Positions 1 to 6,020 of a DNA stretch of 9,359 nt are shown here, piece after piece. Numbering within the stretch: position 1 is the stretch's first letter; each line of letters opens with the position of its first letter. The DNA comes from Gammaproteobacteria bacterium (GTDB taxonomy: Bacteria; Pseudomonadota; Gammaproteobacteria; SZUA-229), in contig JALTRC010000445.1 of assembly GCA_026998145.1 (NCBI GenBank), forward strand, positions 1-9,359. The letters run 5' to 3'. Below the pieces are notes generated by a model. That model was not told where the DNA came from. It did not search any database and saw only the letters and a list, made by a program, of their open reading frames with translations. Made by a program: the position numbers and the translations under genes.

Positions 1-619
1 TCAGCTGAATATCAGGCTGCTTGAATATCTGACTTTGTTTTTTAGCCGAACGGAAAAAACCCATGCCGGGCATAGTATTGCCAGACTGAAATTCAATATT
101 CGGATTATCCTGATAGGCCACCAGTTGATAAGGCTCAAGCTCCTGCATCATCGGCACCAAAAACCAGGCCAGTAATAAACTGGCAAGGGCGCCAGCGGGA
201 AAAGCCAACCAGAAGGGCGTCCTGAACTGAAACAACCGGGATAGCTGAAAAAATGCCGGTTTATCTGAACGGGTAGATTCATCGGTCGGCCTGTTCTGAT
301 TCCGCCCCATGGCCGAATCCGCACAGGCATAATGGAGAGCGGCCTTTATGGCGGCCTTATCATGCTGCAATCTATCTTCGATGGCCTGCGTATCTAGCAG
401 ACGTCCATCCATATAATCCTGAATATCCGCCTGCAAACTTTCATCACATGGATTTTCCAGTTCAACATCTGCATCCGATAGTTTTACCAGCGCATCCAGC
501 TGTTGCCGGCAGGACACACAGGCTGCCAGATGCAAAGCGACAGGAGCAAACTTTTCGGCTTCCGGCTGCAATGCATATTGCTTTAAGCTATCCAGTGAGG
601 GATGTGTATTATCATTCAT
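1..619 (-). CDS. Anti-sigma-factor-like membrane protein with HxxxCxxC zinc motif (3' end outside window)
   Basis: The frame is open from the ATG at 619 to the window edge (206 complete codons, no stop), so the C-terminus is missing. The N-terminal cytoplasmic part has H30-x3-C34-x2-C37, the signature of zinc-binding anti-sigma (ZAS, zf-HC2-like) domains. A second stretch around residues 60-100 (motif DYMDGRLLD) resembles the helical segments of such proteins. One hydrophobic segment at about 136-156 (starting PFWLAFPAGALAS) would span the inner membrane. The remaining 50 residues would then be periplasmic. It lies 60 bp downstream of the sigma-like gene on the same strand, the usual sigma/anti-sigma order. 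From this I infer that it holds that protein at the membrane until a signal arrives. No clear Shine-Dalgarno sequence precedes the ATG. Another ATG five bases upstream hits a stop at once. It could also be a zinc-finger membrane protein without a sigma partner. Confidence 0.7.
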   Translation of the reverse strand, partial: MNDNTHPSLDSLKQYALQPEAEKFAPVALHLAACVSCRQQLDALVKLSDADVELENPCDESLQADIQDYMDGRLLDTQAIEDRLQHDKAAIKAALHYACADSAMGRNQNRPTDESTRSDKPAFFQLSRLFQFRTPFWLAFPAGALASLLLAWFLVPMMQELEPYQLVAYQDNPNIEFQSGNTMPGMGFFRSAKKQSQIFKQPDIQL

Positions 620-679
620 GGCATATATTCAGATTGGTTTTGTTAACAGGAGACACAGCAAGAATGATTATTTGAAAAA

Positions 680-1579
680 TCATGCCGTTTTTCCTGCCAT
701 TTTTTCGGCCAGTTTTTGCAGTGTCTTGCGGCGAAAATAATAAAGCTGTTGCACATTGGTCTTGTCTGCCGGTACATTCTTTTTAATGGGCTGATTCAAA
801 CGTCGCAAGGCGGCCAGCACATCTTCTGCATCCTCATCATCAATTAACATAGCTTCCAGCACAAACTGCTCTACCCCGTCCAGTTCATCCCAGGCTTTAT
901 GCAAAAGTATTTTTTGTTGTACCAGTTCCGGTGCCTCATCATAAACCGCCACATCCTGCTGGGGGCTATCCGGCTCATGGGATAATGAATCTGTTGTTGC
1001 TGGATTTAATAAATAAAGACGCCTGCGTCGGGTCAGTTCAACCACAATCCGCCGCATTAATGCTTCAGTATCGTGAATAGATGACTGTATTGTCTGGGCG
1101 ATGGATTCGAGCTTTTCATTTGAACGCAATAATAAAAACACACGGGCCGCATCCGGCGACAGTGATTTTATATATTCCGGCACATGCACCCGGCGACCAA
1201 AGCGCCAGTCTTTCCAGCGTTCATAAAACGGCAGAGAATTGGCAATCTGATACAAATAGTCAAACAGGCTGGCTCCATTACGGCCTTCATATTTCAGTAA
1301 GCGCGGCTCACTGGTCAAATCATTCAGCATCCAGCCATAGCCGGCATTTCCCCATTCACACAAATCGGCATTTTTATTATGATTGCCCAGTGGTGGAATT
1401 AATGTGCAACGATAACGAAACTGATTTTCCTTACAAAAACGCTTACAGAAACGGCTGTTCTGATACAGAATCATCGGCTCAACAATGGCATTGATTTTTT
1501 TACGCGCCTCAGCCTGCCCGCTGGCTGCCTGCCGGGCCAGTTCGAGTTGCGCCTGTTGATTGTTTGTATCTAAAGTCAA
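680..1579 (-). CDS. Divergent sigma-70/ECF-like factor with four cysteines
   Basis: This 299-aa soluble protein looks like a divergent ECF-type sigma factor. Residues 98-135 (ASLFDYLYQIANSLPFYERW, then KDWRFGRR) resemble sigma region 2, where ECF factors have an ASLRTYLYRIARN-like helix followed by a basic stretch. Residues 225-295 (KAWDELDGVEQFVLEAMLI to QQLYYFRRKTLQKL) resemble region 4, ending in the usual ARxKL-type basic helix. The middle is longer than in ordinary ECF factors (about 180-200 aa). C45, C49, C58 and C74 lie before and within region 2 and could bind a metal or sense redox state. The start is TTG at 1579, overlapping the TGA stop of the protease gene. No ATG occurs before residue 36, inside the conserved part, and the frame is closed upstream at 1597. 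The anti-sigma-like gene follows. Family assignment is by pattern only; a DNA-binding protein of another class remains possible. Confidence 0.6.
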   Translation of the reverse strand: MTLDTNNQQAQLELARQAASGQAEARKKINAIVEPMILYQNSRFCKRFCKENQFRYRCTLIPPLGNHNKNADLCEWGNAGYGWMLNDLTSEPRLLKYEGRNGASLFDYLYQIANSLPFYERWKDWRFGRRVHVPEYIKSLSPDAARVFLLLRSNEKLESIAQTIQSSIHDTEALMRRIVVELTRRRRLYLLNPATTDSLSHEPDSPQQDVAVYDEAPELVQQKILLHKAWDELDGVEQFVLEAMLIDDEDAEDVLAALRRLNQPIKKNVPADKTNVQQLYYFRRKTLQKLAEKMAGKTA

Positions 1580-3426
1580 TAGATAAACCAGCCGTTAATT
1601 TTATTATGCTGAATTTGAATGGCGATACCCGCCTCGTCATAGGCCAGATAACTGCCATTGCTTAAAGTGATTTTACGATCCGCCACACCCAGGGTTTTAA
1701 ACACCCTGTCCGCCTTATCACCCAAGAGCAGGCCTTTGATTCCGGATTCCGCTTGTGCCTGTCGCGGCATTGTCTGCCAGGCAAATACAATGGGGCCGTC
1801 TGCCCTGCTGATCCAGTGATGACCCTGTTTATCACGGTCAATATAAAACGCCTCCCCTTCTATCCACAGGGGCTGGCGCTGAATATTGCCACTCTCAGGC
1901 ACAGTATCGCCCAGTCGTTTGCCGCCAATGGTTAGAGCCTGATCTAAACGACTCTGATGCTTTTTCTGTCCGGGTTTTAGCCTGGCCAGTGCCAGACGAA
2001 ATAACAGGCTATTGCCTTTTTCACGGGCATTATCGGCAAATTGTTTCCAGAGTTTTTTAGCGGCTTTTTTCTGCTGATTAAATTCAAGCAAGGCACTGTA
2101 GTTATAATAAATGCCGTATAACAATAAATCATCAGGGGGCTGGATTCTATTTTCTGCAATCTGCTTTATCAGGCGTTTAAAATGTTTTCCTGCCTGCTGT
2201 TTTTTACCTTCCTGTACCTCATTCATGGCCAGCAACATTTCCGCATCCGCATCGCTTCCAAAATCCGGTATATATTGACCCTGAATAACCCCTCGCAGTA
2301 AATAACTGTTTTGTTGTAGCAGATGGGTCATGGCCAGAAGAATATAATTTTTTCTGTAAGCCGGTGATAATCGAATAGCCTTTTCAAACTGAAGCGCCGC
2401 CTGTTTTAAATATTTTTTCTGCCGGGATTTCAGTTGCTCAATATAAGCGTCCTCCGATGCCCGTTTTGCAAACTGGCCTGAGGCCTGCAAATGATTACTG
2501 GCTTCTAAAAATAAGGGATAAAAAAAATCCGGCTGCTTGATGACTGATTTTTCAATCAGTTGATGCTGCAAGGCCACCGCCTCGGCTAGATGACTCAATC
2601 CAATGGCTGACAGCACCTGCCGCCCCGGATAGTCCCGTCCATACACGGTAAAATACTGCCGCGCCTGTGGATAGTGACCCGCAATAAAAGACTGCACACC
2701 CATTTCATATAACAGGCTTTGCCTGGCCACCTGTTTTAACTGGGTGCGGGTGCGCAAGGCTCGTTGCTCCGCCTGCTGACAGGCCGCGGTAATAGCTGTC
2801 TCCCCGGCAGAGTCACAGGATTGCTGCCAGATATTTTCCACCCAGGCGGTAAAAAAATTGCCCGCTTCCAGCACCTGAAAAGGGTCATAGCCCACGCTGC
2901 TCATCAGAATCAGTCCATCATGATCTGCCTGGGCTTCCTTTTGCTCAATATCGGCTATGGTGTCCCCGTCAATTTTCAGGTCCTGCTGAATCTGCTGTTT
3001 TAACTGATTACCCATCATGCGGAAAAAACGCTGGTGCCATAGATCATCGGCCCGCTGATGGGCAAGCTCATGGGCCAGCACAAAGGCCAGCAGATCATCC
3101 CCCCGCTTCTGTCCCAGTTTGAGACAGATTTCAATGGCCTGCTGGCTGAGTAGAATATTGCCATCGGCTAAAGACGCCGCCCAGGCCCCATCTGCCGACT
3201 GAATCACCGCCAGCCCGGGCGCCAGACGCGACGGATCCCAGCCCTGTAATAATACGGAAAAGACCGATTCCGCCCGTTTGACCAGAGGATTATTAGCCGG
3301 CAACACATGGGGTTTCCAGTAGGTAATGGACTGGCGCGGATCATCGGGCAGTTGAAAATCATTCGCCGCCCGGCTTATACCGGGAAGGCAGAGCATTATC
3401 AGCAATAGACTAAGTGCAATTCGCAT
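1576..3426 (-). CDS. Exported M48-family zinc metalloprotease with TPR-like region
   Basis: This is a 616-aa periplasmic metallopeptidase. A signal peptide covers residues 1-20 (MRIALSLLLIMLCLPGISRA) with an AxA-like cleavage site. The M48 domain follows: zinc ligands H119 and H123 with catalytic E120 in HELAH, and the third ligand E164 in EAQAD, where D168 is the usual following Asp, then GYDPFQ. Residues about 235-460 are helical with TPR-like units, for example 335-370 (QFEKAIRLSP). This resembles BepA/YfgC, a protease-chaperone of outer-membrane protein assembly, which is shorter (about 490 aa). Residues 515-616 form a separate beta-rich domain with GLLLGDKADRVFKTLG and a YLAYDEAGIAIQI strand pattern. 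The ATG at 3426 is chosen because the signal peptide begins there; a TTG 48 bases upstream would add a second hydrophobic stretch. No Shine-Dalgarno precedes it. The stop overlaps the sigma-like gene start. Substrate unknown. Confidence 0.85.
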   Translation of the reverse strand: MRIALSLLLIMLCLPGISRAANDFQLPDDPRQSITYWKPHVLPANNPLVKRAESVFSVLLQGWDPSRLAPGLAVIQSADGAWAASLADGNILLSQQAIEICLKLGQKRGDDLLAFVLAHELAHQRADDLWHQRFFRMMGNQLKQQIQQDLKIDGDTIADIEQKEAQADHDGLILMSSVGYDPFQVLEAGNFFTAWVENIWQQSCDSAGETAITAACQQAEQRALRTRTQLKQVARQSLLYEMGVQSFIAGHYPQARQYFTVYGRDYPGRQVLSAIGLSHLAEAVALQHQLIEKSVIKQPDFFYPLFLEASNHLQASGQFAKRASEDAYIEQLKSRQKKYLKQAALQFEKAIRLSPAYRKNYILLAMTHLLQQNSYLLRGVIQGQYIPDFGSDADAEMLLAMNEVQEGKKQQAGKHFKRLIKQIAENRIQPPDDLLLYGIYYNYSALLEFNQQKKAAKKLWKQFADNAREKGNSLLFRLALARLKPGQKKHQSRLDQALTIGGKRLGDTVPESGNIQRQPLWIEGEAFYIDRDKQGHHWISRADGPIVFAWQTMPRQAQAESGIKGLLLGDKADRVFKTLGVADRKITLSNGSYLAYDEAGIAIQIQHNKINGWFIY

Positions 3427-3432
3427 AGGCTT

Positions 3433-3438
3433 ATTATA
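3433..3438 (-). promoter_or_regulatory. Perfect TATAAT -10 box before the protease gene
   Basis: On the minus strand a consensus TATAAT is followed by six bases (AAGCCT) and then the ATG at 3426. A transcript starting at the usual distance would begin at or next to the A of the start codon, giving a leaderless mRNA. That fits the lack of a Shine-Dalgarno sequence. No good -35 box is seen. A TATTA-G-TAATA palindrome at 3445-3455 lies in the spacer and could be an operator or chance. Confidence 0.4.
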
Positions 3439-3524
3439 AAGGGATATTAGTAATACGGATAAAGAAGACAGCAAATGTTTTAAATTTTGAAAAAATATTT
3501 TGCTTACAGGGATACGGAGGGAAT

Positions 3525-3584
3525 ATGGACGGACGCCAAATTATTTTTCAAATTCTGACACAGGCCAGGTCTCTTATTCACTGA
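3525..3584 (+). CDS. Possible 19-aa leader peptide ORF
   Basis: An ATG at 3525 follows a strong Shine-Dalgarno sequence (GGAGG at 3516-3520, four bases before the start, in the run CGGAGGGAAT). It opens a 19-codon frame, MDGRQIIFQILTQARSLIH, ending in TGA. It lies 37 bp upstream of the lipoprotein gene on the same strand and has a better ribosome binding site than any other gene in the window. It could be a short leader peptide or small protein. No codon run suggesting attenuation and no hydrophobic helix is obvious, so a chance SD plus ATG is quite possible. Confidence 0.25.
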   Translation: MDGRQIIFQILTQARSLIH

Positions 3585-3610
3585 ACCGACTAAATTCATC
3601 TTTCACCCAC

Positions 3611-3614
3611 GGAG
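3611..3614 (+). promoter_or_regulatory. Shine-Dalgarno sequence of the lipoprotein gene
   Basis: GGAG lies seven bases before the ATG at 3622 and supports that start, which also places the lipoprotein signal peptide correctly at the N-terminus. I could not pick a convincing -35/-10 pair upstream; CTGACA at 3555-3560 is a near-consensus -35 without a well-spaced -10. Confidence 0.6.
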
Positions 3615-3621
3615 TTCAGTT

Positions 3622-4989
3622 ATGAAAGTCTTATCAAACCTACCCACTTTATTACTGTGCAGCAGCCTGATGCTTGGCTGCTCAGCCAGTGATACCACGA
3701 ATAAATCCACAGACAGTACACCCGAGCTGAAGCTGGAGCTGCCCGATAGCATTACCGGCGGACAGGCCAGCACAGTGCTGCAAAAATCCAGCTTCAATCA
3801 AATTGCGCTGAAATCTGTCGCTTTCATGCAGATGGCTTCATCCGGCAGCGGGGAGCCTTGCGCCTTTAACGGCATAGATGATGACGACCCTTTCCGCAAT
3901 GGTTATCAAACCACAAAGTTCATGACATCGGTGATGGCCACCTGGACCTGTATCGCAGATTTTCTGATTGATTTTTCAGAAGTCGTCCCCCATAACGGCC
4001 AGATTATAGAAACCGAAAATGACAATAACAGCAGCGATTTTAAAGCAGACGAACCGACTCACTACAGCATTACCGATGATTCCGATAGCCAGATCACTGT
4101 GCGCCTTTATTACAATTACAGCCGATCCGTACCGCCGGTTGCAGGCGAAGACCCGCAGTTTTTTGTTTCCTGGAATCGAAGCGATGCAGATACCGTTGAA
4201 GGCCGGATGGTGATAGATGCCACTGCACTGAATGACGGCACCCGGGCCGCCGATGACCCGGTTAAAATGCGCATGGATTTTAATTTCACCAGCCAGCAGA
4301 AAACTGCTGATATGCTGCTGCAATTTGATGATGGTAATGCCTGGGCCAATGCCATGCGCATTTATCTTGTAAAAGATCTGATCGCCAGCTCCCTGGATCA
4401 GGTGTTTACCATTCGCGGCCTGATTGATATGAAAGCCCAGTTCTTTGCGGTGGATAGCATTAGTGAAATCCCGCAAATTCGCTTTATTACGGTTAGCGAT
4501 GCCTTTGGCAATGGTGCTGCCTTATCTGAATTTAATGATATTTCCCTGCCGCTGGAAATCAGTGCCTTAACCGGTAACCATCTGGGTAATTACCTGTTTA
4601 GCAAGCGGGATACTTTTTATTTTCAGGCTGATGGTGATGGGAATTACATCAATAAAACCGTCACAAGCTCCGAGTATCGCGGCGGACGCACCACAGATAA
4701 TACAAGCGGCTTTTTACTTAGCCTGGATAATATTATCAGCCTGCTGAATCTGGACAGTGCCTATTTTACCGGCACACAATGCGCCAGCATCGGTGATGAC
4801 TGCAATGATTTATTAAATGGTATTTTTACAACCATTAATGATATTTTCGGACAGGATATCAATACAGGAACAGAGCCTGATGACTGGCGTGCAGCGGCCC
4901 TGGGCAATGCCAGCTATCTGAATGAAGTGTATAGTAACGGGCTGGATGCCAATACGGCTTATGAATACAGTTTCACACCTGCACCCTGA
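3622..4989 (+). CDS. Acidic outer-membrane-type lipoprotein of unknown function
   Basis: I do not recognise the family of this 455-aa protein. A type II signal peptide is visible: MK, a hydrophobic core (residues 7-19) and a lipobox ending LMLGC with lipidated C20. The next residue is Ser, not Asp, which favours outer-membrane sorting. After C20 comes a Ser/Thr/Asp-rich linker to about residue 45. The mature part has alternating strand-like segments and many acidic residues, for example GIDDDDP at 84-90 and TENDNNSSD at 131-139. Four cysteines in the mature part form two spaced pairs (C80/C110 and C387/C394) that could make disulfides in the periplasm. No transmembrane helix, repeat or catalytic motif was found. 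The gene stands alone: it is divergent from the protease operon, has its own SD and ends at a terminator. A surface-exposed or periplasmic-face role is inferred only from the lipobox. Confidence 0.8.
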   Translation: MKVLSNLPTLLLCSSLMLGCSASDTTNKSTDSTPELKLELPDSITGGQASTVLQKSSFNQIALKSVAFMQMASSGSGEPCAFNGIDDDDPFRNGYQTTKFMTSVMATWTCIADFLIDFSEVVPHNGQIIETENDNNSSDFKADEPTHYSITDDSDSQITVRLYYNYSRSVPPVAGEDPQFFVSWNRSDADTVEGRMVIDATALNDGTRAADDPVKMRMDFNFTSQQKTADMLLQFDDGNAWANAMRIYLVKDLIASSLDQVFTIRGLIDMKAQFFAVDSISEIPQIRFITVSDAFGNGAALSEFNDISLPLEISALTGNHLGNYLFSKRDTFYFQADGDGNYINKTVTSSEYRGGRTTDNTSGFLLSLDNIISLLNLDSAYFTGTQCASIGDDCNDLLNGIFTTINDIFGQDINTGTEPDDWRAAALGNASYLNEVYSNGLDANTAYEYSFTPAP

Positions 4990-5004
4990 AACATAAGCAC
5001 AAAA

Positions 5005-5033
5005 AAACGCCGCTGATATTTTCAGCGGCGTTT
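5005..5033. terminator. Bidirectional intrinsic terminator between lipoprotein gene and galU
   Basis: A perfect 12-bp stem (AAACGCCGCTGA with TCAGCGGCGTTT) encloses a 5-base loop. Read on the minus strand, the stem runs into seven consecutive T (complement of A at 5001-5007), a strong intrinsic terminator for galU. Read on the plus strand it is followed by TTTCTCTT, weaker but adequate for the lipoprotein gene, whose stop is 15 bases upstream. The two genes converge here. Confidence 0.9.
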
Positions 5034-5058
5034 CTCTTCAAGGCTTTTAGATGCGCCT

Positions 5059-5940
5059 TTACTTAACAGAACAATCCAGCGATTTCAGATAAGCACAGAA
5101 ATCATCTTTAAGCTCATCATGACACAGGGCATATTCAACCGTCGCCTGTAAATACCCCAGCTTGCTGCCACAGTCATAACGCTTGCCTTCAAAAGAATAG
5201 GCATAAACTTTTTCATCGGCACGTAATGCGGCTATAGCATCAGTTAACTGAATTTCACCACCTGCACCCCGTCCGGTTGTGCGTAATTTATCAAAAATTC
5301 TCGGGGTTAAAATATAGCGTCCCACAACCCCCTGATCAGATGGTGCATCTTCAGGTGCCGGCTTTTCAACAATCTCCTGCACCTCAGACACACGCTTATC
5401 CACCACAGGGCCTGCGACCATGCCGTATTTATCACTGTCGCTTTTGGCAATGGTTTCCGTACCAATAATACTGGACTGGTACTCATTGTAAATATTCACC
5501 ATCTGCTCCATGCAGTTCTGATCTTCCGCCTTCACCAGATCATCTGCCAGAATAACCGCAAAGGGCTCATCACCCACAGCCGGTGCGGCGCATAATACTG
5601 CATGGCCCAGACCCAGGGCCTCTGACTGACGAATATAAATACAGTTTACATGGGGAGGAATCACATCCCGCGCCAGCTTTAATAATTTGTCTTTCTGCTT
5701 GGCTTCCAGCTCGGCTTCCAGCTCATAGGCCTTGTCAAAATGATCCGCAATGGCCCGCTTAGTGCGACCAATAATAAAAATCATGGTGTCTATACCCGCT
5801 TCAACCGCCTCTTCAACCGCATATTGAATCAGCGGCTTATCCACAATCGGCAGCATTTCCTTGGGATTGGCCTTGGTAGCCGGCAGGAAACGTGTGCCCA
5901 TACCGGCCACGGGGAATACAGCTTTACGAATCGATTTCAT
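5059..5940 (-). CDS. galU: UTP-glucose-1-phosphate uridylyltransferase
   Basis: GalU makes UDP-glucose and pyrophosphate from UTP and glucose-1-phosphate in the cytoplasm, supplying envelope polysaccharide, LPS core and UDP-sugar pathways. The 293 residues match the usual length. Recognisable motifs in order are the nucleotide-binding GMGTRFLPATK (13-23), PKEMLP (26-31), VDKP (33-36), EALGLGHAV (107-115), LADD with the metal-binding Asp (131-134), VEKP (191-194), GGEIQLTDAI (227-236) and YDCGSKLGYL (255-264). The gene appears complete and intact. The ATG at 5940 is supported by an AAGG Shine-Dalgarno sequence eight bases upstream and by the standard N-terminal KAVFPVAG. It is divergent from the AddB-like gene with an 80-bp gap and converges on the lipoprotein gene, so it is probably transcribed alone. 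Confidence 0.97.
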   Translation of the reverse strand: MKSIRKAVFPVAGMGTRFLPATKANPKEMLPIVDKPLIQYAVEEAVEAGIDTMIFIIGRTKRAIADHFDKAYELEAELEAKQKDKLLKLARDVIPPHVNCIYIRQSEALGLGHAVLCAAPAVGDEPFAVILADDLVKAEDQNCMEQMVNIYNEYQSSIIGTETIAKSDSDKYGMVAGPVVDKRVSEVQEIVEKPAPEDAPSDQGVVGRYILTPRIFDKLRTTGRGAGGEIQLTDAIAALRADEKVYAYSFEGKRYDCGSKLGYLQATVEYALCHDELKDDFCAYLKSLDCSVK

Positions 5941-5962
5941 ACTACAACCTTGCTTTTCCTTA

Positions 5963-5991
5963 ATAAAAGTTCGCCTATTATTATGTGAAAA
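5963..5991 (-). promoter_or_regulatory. Candidate galU promoter
   Basis: On the minus strand TTTTCA (5991-5986) and TTTTAT (5968-5963) are separated by 17 bp, each matching four of six consensus bases. The -10 lies 22 bases before the galU ATG. It is the best-spaced pair I found in the 80-bp divergent gap, but AT-rich sequence makes such matches common. Confidence 0.25.
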
Positions 5992-6020
5992 TCCCGCGAA
6001 GTACAGTTAAGCTATGCCCC

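Noticed and set aside
148..330. Minus-strand 60-aa ORF
   Set aside because: It overlaps the anti-sigma-like gene in another frame; the real frame has the zinc motif and transmembrane helix.
3427..3474. TTG start for the protease at 3474
   Set aside because: It would place 16 residues with a second hydrophobic stretch ahead of a complete signal peptide that starts at the ATG at 3426.
3976..4476. Minus-strand 166-aa ORF inside the lipoprotein gene
   Set aside because: It shows no family motif and lies entirely within a well-supported plus-strand gene; it is a shadow frame.
5985..6020. GTG start for the AddB-like protein
   Set aside because: It adds 12 residues with no family resemblance and has no SD; the ATG at 6021 is the simpler choice, although its SD is also weak.
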